This document shows positions 24,782 through 34,066 of a DNA stretch of 64,000 bases, piece after piece. The DNA lies in contig OY760942.1 in the NCBI GenBank assembly GCA_963664065.1, positions 2,170,001 to 2,234,000 of the forward strand, written 5' to 3'. The position numbers were made by a program, and so were the translations under genes. The notes beneath the pieces were generated by a model. That model was not told the origin of the DNA, ran no database searches, and saw only the letters and a list, made by a program, of their open reading frames with translations. The stretch is from JABDJL01 sp963664065 (GTDB taxonomy: Bacteria > Pseudomonadota > Gammaproteobacteria > Xanthomonadales > SZUA-36). How positions within the stretch are numbered: position 1 is the stretch's first letter; every line of letters starts with the position of its first letter.

Positions 24782-26152
24782 TTGCCAGCTGATTCAGTAA
24801 GTGCCCGCATTTATCCGGCAGGAATCCTGACCACGCTAAGTCGCATGGAGGTTGAGCGTCTGCATGATGCAAGCCGTGGCAACCTGTCCGCCTTGCTGCG
24901 GCGTTGTGCGCTTGCTGTTCTCAACAGCGGTAACCAGGGTGATGATGCCGAAGCGCTGATGGCGATGCACCATGATTTCGAAATCGAAGTGCAGCAGTTT
25001 AACCGTGGCATAAGGCTGGAACTGAAGAATGCTCCGGGATCTGCGTTTGTTGATGGCAGGATGATCCAGGGTGTCCGGGAGTTGCTGTCCTCTGTGATAA
25101 GGGACCTGGTGTACTTTGATACGGAAATTAATAACAACCCGAACTGGAGTCTCACGGACACCAAAAGCATCACCAATGCTGTATTTGAAATTCTCCGCAA
25201 CGCGAATGTTTTCCGGCCTGCAACGGAACCGGATATTGTGGTTTGCTGGGGCGGTCACTCGATTCAACGGGATGAATACGACTATACGAAGGAAGTGGGT
25301 TACCAAATCGGTCTGCGTAGCCTGAACATTTGCACGGGTTGCGGTCCGGGTGCAATGAAGGGGCCGATGAAAGGTGCCACCATTGCCCACGCCAAGCAAC
25401 GTGTTAGCCACGGCCGTTACGTGGGAATTTCTGAACCCGGCATTATTGCGGCAGAATCGCCAAATCCAATTGTTAATGAACTGATTATCACGCCGGATAT
25501 TGAAAAACGTCTCGAGGCATTTGTGAGATTCGGCCACGGATTTATCGTGTTCCCCGGAGGCGCAGGAACAACAGAGGAGATACTTTACCTGTTGGGTATA
25601 CTGTTAAACCCGGCCAACGATGGTCTGCCATTCCCGATGGTGTTAACCGGCCCGGCGACCTCGGCTACCTACTTTGAGCAGATTGACGCGTTTATCCGAC
25701 TAACCCTGGGAGAAAAGGCGACTTCAAAGTACCAGATAATCATTGATGATCCGGACACGGTAGCCCGGACTGTGACAGCGGGTTTACAGCAAGTGAAGCA
25801 ATACAGGCGGTCGAACAAGGATGCATACTATTTCAATTGGCTATTGGAAATCGAGGAGCAGTTCCAAATACCTTTCGATCCCAGTCATGCTGCGATGGCG
25901 GCGTTGGAGATTCACCGTGATTTACCGACTCACCAATTGGCGGCAAACCTCAGAAGGGCGTTTTCCGGGATCGTTGCAGGCAACGTCAAACCCGATACCT
26001 TGCAGTCCATCAGGGAAAACGGAATTTTCGAGATCAACGGGGAAGTGGCGATCATGGAGTCTATGGACGGCCTGCTAAGCTCATTTGTTGCAGATCACAG
26101 GATGAAACTGCCAGGAACACATTACGAACCCTGTTATCGAATCGTAGCCTGA
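24782..26152 (+). CDS. ppnN: Pyrimidine/purine nucleotide 5'-monophosphate nucleosidase
   Basis: Cleaves nucleoside monophosphates to base and ribose-5-phosphate; the E. coli enzyme (YgdH) is controlled by ppGpp. The 456-residue protein has the PpnN N-terminal domain, the central LOG-type Rossmann domain with GCGPGAMKGPMKGA and PGGAGTTEEI, and the C-terminal regulatory domain. The start is TTG at 24782, supported by an AGGAG site about 8 bases upstream and by the alignment of the N-terminus. It converges with the unknown secreted protein at 26167. Confidence 0.93.
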   Translation: MPADSVSARIYPAGILTTLSRMEVERLHDASRGNLSALLRRCALAVLNSGNQGDDAEALMAMHHDFEIEVQQFNRGIRLELKNAPGSAFVDGRMIQGVRELLSSVIRDLVYFDTEINNNPNWSLTDTKSITNAVFEILRNANVFRPATEPDIVVCWGGHSIQRDEYDYTKEVGYQIGLRSLNICTGCGPGAMKGPMKGATIAHAKQRVSHGRYVGISEPGIIAAESPNPIVNELIITPDIEKRLEAFVRFGHGFIVFPGGAGTTEEILYLLGILLNPANDGLPFPMVLTGPATSATYFEQIDAFIRLTLGEKATSKYQIIIDDPDTVARTVTAGLQQVKQYRRSNKDAYYFNWLLEIEEQFQIPFDPSHAAMAALEIHRDLPTHQLAANLRRAFSGIVAGNVKPDTLQSIRENGIFEINGEVAIMESMDGLLSSFVADHRMKLPGTHYEPCYRIVA

Positions 26153-26166
26153 GCAGGGGCTGACAC

Positions 26167-26856
26167 CTATTTTAAAGTTCGATCGAGGGTCAGACCTTCC
26201 GGCCCCATCAGTTTCCTGATTACGCTGATTTCGATTCCGTGGTTAAGTTCGTAGTGCTGATCAACGGCTTTCAGGAAGCCCTTTCCCAGCAGCTCATTTC
26301 GTTCACCAGGCGTAATTTCTTCATCTTCCAGGCTTGCATACGGATCCTGGAATTCCATTGGTATTGCGTGGGGACTCAAATCGTCGGCTAGGCGTATCCC
26401 TTTGACTGGAAAACGTAGCGCATACTGTCCATTGTCCCTGACCAGCACATCCAGCTTACAACCCTGTACCAGTCCATTGTACTGGCCCTCGACATCCTTG
26501 CTGAATTTCAGGAACACCAGGTGCCTGCGACCTTCTTCCAGTACAGTTGGGTTTTTGAAATAGCACTCACCGAAATGAAGGCCTTCGTCATAAACTTCCA
26601 AAATGTCTTCGAGTGCGCGTGCGACCTTGTATGGGATCAGAACCTGAAGGAATGCAGTGCCCCCGCGTGGAAATTCGCGTGTGTATTCGTAATCGGTGTC
26701 CAGTACCCGTGTCAGTGCAACCAGGTCAGCAGTGGCAGCCAATTCTGACAAAGAGACGGGGAGAGTGTGTTGGTCTTCCGGGTCCTCCTGCGCAGAGACC
26801 AATGTGGAAATTGAGAATAAAATCAGAGACAAAACCAGCCATTTCATTCTGTTCAC
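26167..26856 (-). CDS. Secreted protein of unknown function
   Basis: A 229-residue protein with a clear signal peptide (MKWLVLSLILFSISTLVSAQ, from the internal Met or the Met three residues earlier). The mature part begins with a pattern common to small secreted beta-sandwich proteins: LSELAATADLVALTRVLDT.., then a strand with LQVLIPYKVARALED, GECYFKNPTVLEEGRRHLVFLKF, and a late Cys pairing candidate (GECYF, GCKLD). I recognise no named family. Psd and this gene share a strand but are 72 bases or more apart, with no sign of coupling. Confidence 0.75.
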   Translation of the reverse strand: MNRMKWLVLSLILFSISTLVSAQEDPEDQHTLPVSLSELAATADLVALTRVLDTDYEYTREFPRGGTAFLQVLIPYKVARALEDILEVYDEGLHFGECYFKNPTVLEEGRRHLVFLKFSKDVEGQYNGLVQGCKLDVLVRDNGQYALRFPVKGIRLADDLSPHAIPMEFQDPYASLEDEEITPGERNELLGKGFLKAVDQHYELNHGIEISVIRKLMGPEGLTLDRTLK

Positions 26857-26927
26857 CTGCTACCCATCTTGCTTACACGGTTCATTTTGAGTGCCGGCTT
26901 TGTAAATAGTTGCAGTATTTGTATTTC

Positions 26928-27788
26928 TCATGCCTTGAGAGTCGCCAGGCTCTGGCCCAACTGTACTTTGTCGTCTGCAGTGAATTTCGTGTAGTTGGTA
27001 ACGGCACCAGCCGGCAATAAAACAACGACGGTTGATCCCATGTTGAAGCGGCCCATTTCCTGTCCCTTTGATAGTTTAATCACCCGGTCCTGGTACTCCC
27101 TGGTGGTGACTTTACGGGATTCAGACGGTGTAATTTCTCCGTCCCACGTGGTTTCCATGCTTGAAACCAGCATCGCGCCTACCAGGATCTGGGCCAACGG
27201 TCCGTATTCGGTTTCAAAAATACTGATTACGCGTTCATTCCTGGCAAACAGGCCGGGCACCTGTCGTACGGTGTAGGGTGCGACGCTGAACAGGCGGCCA
27301 GGCACATGAGTCATCCGCTTAAGCCTTCCCTGAAGTGGCATATGGACACGGTGATAGTCCCGGGGCGACAGATAAATGGTGCAAAAGTATCCATTGCGCC
27401 ACTGATCGCATTGCGGATCATCCGCCAGCAGGGCGTTGAGAGTGAAGTTCTGACCTTTGGCCTGGAAAACCCGGTTGCCATCTATTACGCCGAGTTCGGA
27501 GATAAAGCCGTCACAGGGGCAAAGCAGGCTGTTATTTTCTTGATCGAAATTACGGGCGCCTTGCTTAAGGCTGCGTGTAAAAAAAGCGTTGAAATGACGA
27601 TAGCTTGTCAAGTCCTGAGATGAAGCTTCTGACCAGTTCACTCCGACGGCTTTAGCAATGACGCGAATCTGAAAATTCTTTACCCATTTGGTTTCGATGC
27701 GCATCATGCGATATACCAGCGCAGACAACAGGCGCTGCGGAAGAATGTATTGAATCCCCGCAGCCACTCTTTCCAGCAAGACCCTCAC
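26928..27788 (-). CDS. psd: Phosphatidylserine decarboxylase proenzyme
   Basis: Makes phosphatidylethanolamine from phosphatidylserine at the inner membrane. The 286-residue proenzyme has the FFTRSLKQGARNF segment, the catalytic YLSPRDYHRVHMPLQG with the conserved His, and the self-cleavage site GST in FNMGSTVVVLLP (usually LGST), which would yield the pyruvoyl-bearing alpha chain. It is divergent from prmB. Confidence 0.96.
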   Translation of the reverse strand: MRVLLERVAAGIQYILPQRLLSALVYRMMRIETKWVKNFQIRVIAKAVGVNWSEASSQDLTSYRHFNAFFTRSLKQGARNFDQENNSLLCPCDGFISELGVIDGNRVFQAKGQNFTLNALLADDPQCDQWRNGYFCTIYLSPRDYHRVHMPLQGRLKRMTHVPGRLFSVAPYTVRQVPGLFARNERVISIFETEYGPLAQILVGAMLVSSMETTWDGEITPSESRKVTTREYQDRVIKLSKGQEMGRFNMGSTVVVLLPAGAVTNYTKFTADDKVQLGQSLATLKA

Positions 27789-27893
27789 TGCAGCCTGACG
27801 CCTTTCAGTTCAAACAGCTTCGTACATTGATTTCGGTCTGTCATCATGCGCTGAATTATACTTCCAAGGCCAAATCAGGGTTGCCGAGTTCCA

Positions 27894-28808
27894 ATGACAT
27901 TACAGGAATGGGTTTATGAATGCCGAGATGCGATGAACCATGCGGAGCTATGGTTTGGTCACGGCACCGATAACGCGGAAGATGAAGCCGCATGGCTGGT
28001 GCTGGCCGCGATAAAAGCGCCTGTTGACGGGAGTTTTTCAGGCTGGGGCCTTTCGGCAAGCAGAAAACAGGAAACATCCATTTCAGGGCTGTTGAAACAA
28101 AGAATACAAAGCCGCAAGCCATTGGCCTATTTGCTTGGAGAGGCCTGGTTTTATGGCCTCAAATTCTTCGTCAACGATAAGGTGCTGGTACCGCGCTCAC
28201 CGATCGCAGAGCTGATTCGGGATCAGTTTTCTCCCTGGATTCGGGCCGGCAGGGTAAAGAGGGTCCTGGATTTATGCACTGGCAGCGCTTGTATTGCAAT
28301 TGCGACGGCCCTTGAAATGAGCTGGGTCCGGGTAGACGCAGTGGACCTGAGCAGCAAAGCATTGCAGGTCGCAGCAAAAAATGTAGAGATGCATGGTGTA
28401 GGGGAAAGGGTAGAACTGATCGAATCAGACCTGTTTGAAGGTCTGGCCGGGCGCAGCTTTGAACTGGTGATTTCCAACCCGCCGTATGTCTCAAGAGCTG
28501 AGTTTGATTCCCTGCCTGCAGAGTATCATGCTGAACCTGAAATGGCGTTAATGACGGGTATGAAAGGATTGGAGATCCCGCTTAAAATTTTAAACCAATC
28601 AACAGATTTTCTTACGCCAGATGGTGTTTTAATTTGCGAAGTGGGTGAAAATGCAGAACTGCTCCAGTCCGTATTGCCGGACTTGCCTCTGACCTGGCTG
28701 GAGTTTGGATATGGAGGCAGCGGTGTATTCGCTATTGGGCGGGATTCCATGGCAAAACATCGAGGGCAAGTTATTGCAGTGATGGAGAAACTCAGAAATG
28801 TCGTATAA
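27894..28808 (+). CDS. prmB: Ribosomal protein L3 glutamine methyltransferase
   Basis: N5-glutamine methyltransferase acting on ribosomal protein L3. The 304-residue protein has the PrmB-type N-terminus (ELWFGHGTDNAEDEAAWLVL), the SAM-binding VLDLCTGSACIAIA and the catalytic NPPY in ISNPPYVSRAEF. PrmB is chosen over PrmC because of the N-terminal signature and the prmB-aroC adjacency known from E. coli. Its end overlaps aroC by 11 bases. Confidence 0.94.
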   Translation: MTLQEWVYECRDAMNHAELWFGHGTDNAEDEAAWLVLAAIKAPVDGSFSGWGLSASRKQETSISGLLKQRIQSRKPLAYLLGEAWFYGLKFFVNDKVLVPRSPIAELIRDQFSPWIRAGRVKRVLDLCTGSACIAIATALEMSWVRVDAVDLSSKALQVAAKNVEMHGVGERVELIESDLFEGLAGRSFELVISNPPYVSRAEFDSLPAEYHAEPEMALMTGMKGLEIPLKILNQSTDFLTPDGVLICEVGENAELLQSVLPDLPLTWLEFGYGGSGVFAIGRDSMAKHRGQVIAVMEKLRNVV

Positions 28809-29862
28809 CACTATCGGCAGAATGTTCAGGCTTACAACCTTTGGAGAAAGCCACGGGCCGGCTATCGGTTGTGTTATAGACGGCTGCCCGCCGGGTCTCG
28901 AGATCGAGGCTTCTGAAATACGTGCCGAACTGGAGCGTAGGGCAACAGGTAAGTCCCGCCATACTTCGCAGCGCCATGAAGAAGATGATGTACAGATACT
29001 TTCCGGCGTCTTTGAGGGCCGTACCACGGGAACTCCAATAGGTCTTTTGATAGAGAACACAGATGCCAGGTCCAGGGATTACAGCAAGATCGCCCGTCAA
29101 TTCCGGCCGGGACACGCAGATTACACATACTGGAAGAAGTATGGCTTCAGGGACTACAAAGGAGGAGGACGATCTTCTGCGCGTGAGACAACGATGCGGG
29201 TGGCCGCCGGCGCTATTGCGCGCAAATATTTGAAGCTGCACCATGATATCGATATCTACGGTTGGTTGGCACAACTCGGTCCGATTCGCACTGATGAGCG
29301 CATGGATGTTGAGGCAATAAACCAAAATCCATTTTTCTCTCCCGACCTATCTCTGGTCCCGGAACTGGAGGCGTATATGGATAAACTACGCAAGTCCGGT
29401 GATTCGGTGGGCGCACGGATTTCCGCGATTGCAAGCAATGTCCCGCCAGGACTGGGTGAGCCTGTTTACGGCAAACTTGATGCCGAACTGGCCAGTGCGA
29501 TGATGGGCATCAACGCCGCCAAGGGGGTTGAAATTGGAGCCGGATTTGATTCGGTGACTCAAAAGGGAACGGAACACCGCGATGAGATCACCAGCGAAGG
29601 GTTTCTTTCCAATCATGCGGGCGGAATACTCGGTGGTATCTCCAGCGGGCAGGAGATTCGCATCAGCGTGGCCTTCAAACCCGCCTCCAGTCTTCGAATC
29701 CCTTGCAGGAGCCTGGATGTGGATGGCAACGAGGTCGAAGTTATTACGACGGGCCGGCACGATCCTTGTGTTGGCATACGTGCAACGCCAATCGTCGAGG
29801 CCATGCTGGCCCTGGTATTGATGGATCATGTATTGCGTCACCGGGGACAGATCGGATCATGA
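28798..29862 (+). CDS. aroC: Chorismate synthase
   Basis: Last step of the shikimate pathway: EPSP to chorismate with reduced FMN. The 354-residue protein carries the family signatures GESHGPAIGCVIDGCPPG near the N-terminus, GRSSARETTMRVAAGAIARK, and the C-terminal segment RHDPCVGIRATPIVEAM. It overlaps prmB upstream and asd downstream (ATGA), indicating coupled translation. Its product feeds trpBA, pheA and folate synthesis, other genes of which lie in this window. Confidence 0.97.
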   Translation: MSYNTIGRMFRLTTFGESHGPAIGCVIDGCPPGLEIEASEIRAELERRATGKSRHTSQRHEEDDVQILSGVFEGRTTGTPIGLLIENTDARSRDYSKIARQFRPGHADYTYWKKYGFRDYKGGGRSSARETTMRVAAGAIARKYLKLHHDIDIYGWLAQLGPIRTDERMDVEAINQNPFFSPDLSLVPELEAYMDKLRKSGDSVGARISAIASNVPPGLGEPVYGKLDAELASAMMGINAAKGVEIGAGFDSVTQKGTEHRDEITSEGFLSNHAGGILGGISSGQEIRISVAFKPASSLRIPCRSLDVDGNEVEVITTGRHDPCVGIRATPIVEAMLALVLMDHVLRHRGQIGS

Positions 29863-30887
29863 GCATCACGGATAATCCGGTCATTGCTGTGGTTGGGGCC
29901 ACAGGTGCAGTGGGTGAAGCGATGTTCTCCATCCTGGCCGAGCGATTGGGCACGGAGCATAAAGTACATGCACTGGCCAGTGAGCGTTCATTCGGCAAGA
30001 CAGTGGAATTCGGGCGCCGGGAACTGGATGTGGAAGTGCTTGCTGAATTCGACTTTAGTGGCGTAGATTTCGCCATGTTTTCAGCCGGGGCATCGATAAG
30101 CAGGGAGTTTGCACCCAGGGCTGCAGAGGCCGGCTGCATTGTAATTGACAATACCTCTGAGTTTCGTTACCAGGACGAATTTCCACTGGTTGTGCCGGAA
30201 GTAAATCCTGGCGAGCTGGAATCTGCAGGACCAGGTTCGATAATCGCCAATCCAAATTGTTCAACGATTCAATTGGTGGTTGCCATCGCTCCGATTCACC
30301 GGGCGGTCGGGATCGACCGCATAAATATTGCGACCTACCAGTCGGTTTCAGGTGCCGGCAGGGCAGCTATGGAAGAGTTGGCAAGGCAAACGGTGGATCG
30401 CCTCAATCTGCGGAAAGTCACGCCATCCTCATTCAAACAACCGATTGCATTCAACGTTCTGCCAGAGATAGACAGCATGCAGGACAATGGTTACACAAGG
30501 GAGGAAATGAAACTTCAATGGGAGACCATCAAGATTCTGGATGACCCCGGGGTGATGGTCAACGCCACTGCGGTTCGGGTGCCGGTATTTTTCGGACATT
30601 CGGAGGCAATCCATCTGGAGACCAGTGAAGAAATCAGCATTGAAGAGGTCAAGGTGTTGTTAAAAGAAGCGCCAGGTGTAAGCCTGGAATTCGATAACAA
30701 AGCCGGATTTGCAACAGCCGTTACCCATGCAGCTGGAAAAGACGATGTATTTGTCAGCAGGTTGCGGCGTGATCATACGCATTCAAGAGGGATTAATCTT
30801 TGGGTAGTTTCTGATAATGTGCGTAAGGGAGCAGCTCTGAACGCGATACAAATAATGGAAACAATCCAGAAAAATGCCCAGGAATGA
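29859..30887 (+). CDS. asd: Aspartate-semialdehyde dehydrogenase
   Basis: NADPH-dependent reduction of aspartyl phosphate towards Lys, Met and Thr. The start is the ATG at 29859 (MSITDNPVIAVVGATGAVGEAM), overlapping the aroC stop as ATGA; a longer frame from 29703 lies inside aroC and is not supported. The protein is 342 residues, with nucleotide-binding GATGAVG, catalytic Cys in ANPNCSTIQ and the C-terminal LRRDHTHSRGINLWVVSDN. asd-fimV-truA is the Pseudomonas-like order. Confidence 0.96.
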   Translation: MSITDNPVIAVVGATGAVGEAMFSILAERLGTEHKVHALASERSFGKTVEFGRRELDVEVLAEFDFSGVDFAMFSAGASISREFAPRAAEAGCIVIDNTSEFRYQDEFPLVVPEVNPGELESAGPGSIIANPNCSTIQLVVAIAPIHRAVGIDRINIATYQSVSGAGRAAMEELARQTVDRLNLRKVTPSSFKQPIAFNVLPEIDSMQDNGYTREEMKLQWETIKILDDPGVMVNATAVRVPVFFGHSEAIHLETSEEISIEEVKVLLKEAPGVSLEFDNKAGFATAVTHAAGKDDVFVSRLRRDHTHSRGINLWVVSDNVRKGAALNAIQIMETIQKNAQE

Positions 30888-30900
30888 AAACGATTAATTC

Positions 30901-33195
30901 ATGAAAAACTTTAATAGGCAAAACATTCCAAAAATTGTATTGGCACTCATGGTTGTATCCTTGTGTTCGCGTGCGTTCGCAATGGGTCTTGGAGAAGTAA
31001 AGGTGCGCTCGTACCTTAACCAGCCCCTGCTGGCTCGAATACAACTAATCAGCCAGTCAGGAGAAGAGTTGGGCACAGTTACCGCAGGCCTTGCGTCGGC
31101 GGAAGACATGCAAATGATGGGTTTGACCCGAAGCATTTCGGTTCCTCTGCATTTCGATGTTTACTTCGAGCCGGGTAACGCCTACGTAGATGTAAGTAGC
31201 CGTATAGCCATCACTGACCCGGTAGTACAAATGGTGCTTGAAGTTCGATGGTCCGGCGGTCGTATGTTGCGCGAGTACACAATGTTTCTTGATCCGCCGA
31301 CCTTTGCTTCAAGGGCGCCGCCACCTGTAGTGAATTCCCGGCCTTCACGCCGGGAACCGGTACAGGCGCAATCACCACCAGTGGAAATTTATCCCGACCC
31401 TTCTACCCAGGATTTCGTGGAGACTATCAAGCCCCCAAGCCAACCGCTGGTAACGGTGCAGAAAAAGCCTGAAGTTCCGTCTGAGACTGCTGAAGATGAA
31501 CCAGAAAATGTAGATTCATTTCTTGAGACGCGGGAAAGTCCAGCGGTCGATATTGAAAAGGAGGCTGTTGAAGAAACTCCCCGGCAAACAGCAAGGGTAC
31601 CCGCAGGTCCGATCATGGCGGACCCGGCTGATAGTGAGGCTGTTCTCTCGGAGACTGAATTTGAACCCGAAACTGTAATCGAAGAGATTGCCATTACTGA
31701 TTCGGAAGCTGAGCCGCCTCCCCAGGAGATGGAAACGATCGCCGAAGATACTTCGGAATCCCAGCAGGAATTGTCCATGCAAGCGCCCGTGGAGCCGGCT
31801 GTTGAATCAGCTGAAGCTGCACCGGCCGGGATGCCTTCTGAAAATGTGGAAGCGGAGCCAGCGGATAGCACAGTTAACGGTACTGAAGAGGCCGCTGAGC
31901 CTCCAGTTCAGGCGGAAGACCTGGTTTCTGTTGCAGAAGAATCCACTGTTGATGAAGATCCGGCAATGATCAATGCTGAATACGGGGGTGAAAATGAGAT
32001 CATAGGCCCTGTGCAAAGAGGCGAGACCCTCTGGGCTATTGCAAGTACCTACAAAGCTAACCGAGATTTCAGCATCAACCAGGCTATGTTGGCGATTCAA
32101 CGCCTGAACCCCGAAGCTTTTAACCGTAATAATATTAACTCCTTGAAGCAAGGTGCGATTTTGCGAATGCCAGCGTTAAGCGAGACCCGAAGGCTGACCA
32201 AAAGAAATGCCATGCTGGAGGCCATGAGGCAGGAGCAGGTCTACCTCGCCAGGAGAGCAGGAAAGCCTATCGACAGTCTTCCGGTCATCTCAGACCAGTG
32301 GACACGGCAACTTGGCAGTAACGAGTCCGACCAACCGGTTTTGCCGGGTGACACGGCGGCTACGAGAGAGGCTCGGTTAGAGTTGGTTCCTCCATCACAA
32401 TTACAGGACCAAAGTAACAGTGGAAGCGGCTCTGGTGAGACTGCGACGGGCGCAGTGTCGTCCCGGGAGGTTCAGGAAGTACTCGCCAGGACCGAGGAAG
32501 AACTGGCAAATGCCCAACAGGAAAACGCATATCTCAACGAGCGTATTCTCGAACTCGAAGCTCAGATTGCAGATCGTCAACCCGATGGTCTGCTTACAGA
32601 TAGTAGCCTCGCAGAGATGGAACAAAGCCTGCGTGAAAATCGCATATCAGAGGTTGCTGAGGACGAGGACTCGCAGAGTAGCGGAAACGAGGACGAGCTG
32701 TGGTATCTGTCCAACGCCTGGTGGGTCGGCGGATTATTGCTTTTGATAATCGCTGCCGTGGTATTGGCTTTGCGCAGGATTGGCGGTGGAAATGAACCTG
32801 CTCCAGTGGGTGAATCAGCACCGGAACAGGACGGGGAAGCAGTCGAATTTATTCGCAGCGAAGCAAAAGACGAGCTAAAGTCACAGGATGATCCTGCAAG
32901 GGATTCACCGGATGCAGGTAATGTCATTGAGCTTGAGGATTTTGTTGATCCCACCAGTGATTCGGTGAAAACGGAAGCGCTAAAGAAAGGCGGCAAGAAA
33001 GCAAAGATAATTCCAATTGAAAGTGAGGACGCAGTTGAGTTGGATGCCGACGATCCGGAGGTTAAACTCGATCTGGCCAGGGCTTATTTATCCATGGGAG
33101 ACAAGGACGCTGCAGGTGAAATGCTGAAAGAAATACTGGAAACCGGCAACGAACTCCAGGTCAAAGAGGCCAGAGAAATGATGGAAGAGCTTTGA
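30901..33195 (+). CDS. fimV: FimV/HubP-type peptidoglycan-binding polar protein
   Basis: Inner-membrane polar hub linked to type IV pili, twitching and polar localisation. The 764-residue protein has a signal peptide, the FimV N-terminal domain (LGEVKVRSYLNQPLLARIQLIS), an acidic Pro/Glu-rich linker (about 135-360), a LysM domain at about 365-423 (RGETLWAIASTY), a coiled coil near 520-560, one transmembrane helix at about 604-625, and the cytoplasmic TPR-like FimV C-terminal domain (about 715-764: DLARAYLSMGDKDAAGEMLKEIL). Gene order with asd and truA supports the call. Confidence 0.95.
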   Translation: MKNFNRQNIPKIVLALMVVSLCSRAFAMGLGEVKVRSYLNQPLLARIQLISQSGEELGTVTAGLASAEDMQMMGLTRSISVPLHFDVYFEPGNAYVDVSSRIAITDPVVQMVLEVRWSGGRMLREYTMFLDPPTFASRAPPPVVNSRPSRREPVQAQSPPVEIYPDPSTQDFVETIKPPSQPLVTVQKKPEVPSETAEDEPENVDSFLETRESPAVDIEKEAVEETPRQTARVPAGPIMADPADSEAVLSETEFEPETVIEEIAITDSEAEPPPQEMETIAEDTSESQQELSMQAPVEPAVESAEAAPAGMPSENVEAEPADSTVNGTEEAAEPPVQAEDLVSVAEESTVDEDPAMINAEYGGENEIIGPVQRGETLWAIASTYKANRDFSINQAMLAIQRLNPEAFNRNNINSLKQGAILRMPALSETRRLTKRNAMLEAMRQEQVYLARRAGKPIDSLPVISDQWTRQLGSNESDQPVLPGDTAATREARLELVPPSQLQDQSNSGSGSGETATGAVSSREVQEVLARTEEELANAQQENAYLNERILELEAQIADRQPDGLLTDSSLAEMEQSLRENRISEVAEDEDSQSSGNEDELWYLSNAWWVGGLLLLIIAAVVLALRRIGGGNEPAPVGESAPEQDGEAVEFIRSEAKDELKSQDDPARDSPDAGNVIELEDFVDPTSDSVKTEALKKGGKKAKIIPIESEDAVELDADDPEVKLDLARAYLSMGDKDAAGEMLKEILETGNELQVKEAREMMEEL

Positions 33196-33203
33196 TACAA
33201 ACG

Positions 33204-33249
33204 CTTTCGCAATCCCCGCGACGGGGATTGAAAGGGCCTTGTTTTTTTT
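33204..33249 (+). terminator. Strong hairpin with T-run between fimV and truA
   Basis: CTTT and CAATCCCCG (33204-33218, with a 2-base bulge) pair with CGGGGATTG and AAAG (33222-33234), loop CGA. Seven bases later there is G then eight T (33242-33249). The T-run is further from the stem than in a standard terminator, so it may only attenuate read-through into truA, whose ATG is 25 bases on. Confidence 0.5.
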
Positions 33250-33274
33250 ATTTACCGGATATCTCCCCCGACTG

Positions 33275-34066
33275 ATGCGTTATGCCCTGGGAATAGAATA
33301 TGACGGCAGTGCTTTCAATGGCTGGCAGGTTCAGCTTAATGATCCTTCTGTCCAGGCATGCCTGCAAAACGCAATCCGAAAAGTAGCAGATCAAACGGTA
33401 ACAGTGTTTTGTGCTGGCCGTACTGATACAGGTGTCCACGCAGCTTGCCAGGTTGTGCATTTCGACAGTGACGTCAGTAGGTCAGAGCGTCAGTGGATCC
33501 TGGGAATAAACAGCCATTTGCCCGCTGCAGTCTGCGTGCGTTGGGTAAGGCAGGTCAGTGAAGAATTTCACGCACGTTTTTGTGCGATTGAACGGCGGTA
33601 CCGCTACACGATTCTTAACCGCTGGGTGCGCCCCGCGCTGCGGGCCGGTTTGGTGAGTTGGTGTCGTCGACCCCTGGATGCGGAAAAGATGAATGAAGCC
33701 GTAGCAGTATTGCACGGTGAGCATGATTTCAGTGCATTCCGGTCCGCTGGCTGCAAAGCAAGTCACGCTGTCAGGGAAATCACCGGGGCAACAGTATTAC
33801 GCGTCAAAGACGAAGTAATATTCAATATTGCGGCCAATGGGTTTCTCTATCACATGGTCAGGAATGTAGCCGGTTCCCTGATTGAGATCGGCAAGGGTGA
33901 AAAGCCTGTTAAGTGGTTGGATGAGCTACTGCATGCCGGAGATCGCACGCAAGCCGGAATGACTGCGGCTGCCGATGGTCTTTGTTTCATGTCGGTCCGG
34001 TATCCGTCTGTATTTCAGATTCCTGAACAGCAGGAAGCATTCCCGTCTGTTTGTCACAACCCATGA
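33275..34066 (+). CDS. truA: tRNA pseudouridine(38-40) synthase
   Basis: Makes pseudouridine at positions 38-40 of the anticodon arm. From the ATG at 33275 (MRYALGIEYDGSAFNGWQ) the protein is 263 residues; the frame opens further upstream but the extra residues are not family-like. The catalytic Asp51 is in CAGRTDTGVHA. The stop TGA overlaps the trpF ATG (ATGA). Confidence 0.96.
   Translation: MRYALGIEYDGSAFNGWQVQLNDPSVQACLQNAIRKVADQTVTVFCAGRTDTGVHAACQVVHFDSDVSRSERQWILGINSHLPAAVCVRWVRQVSEEFHARFCAIERRYRYTILNRWVRPALRAGLVSWCRRPLDAEKMNEAVAVLHGEHDFSAFRSAGCKASHAVREITGATVLRVKDEVIFNIAANGFLYHMVRNVAGSLIEIGKGEKPVKWLDELLHAGDRTQAGMTAAADGLCFMSVRYPSVFQIPEQQEAFPSVCHNP

Noticed and set aside
30901..33195. 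Long antisense Ser-rich frames under fimV
   Set aside because: They mirror the acidic repetitive linker of FimV and are compositional shadows.
33204..33234. CRISPR-repeat-like palindrome (CAATCCCCGCGACGGGGATTG)
   Set aside because: It occurs once, with no spacers or cas genes; a hairpin/terminator explains it.
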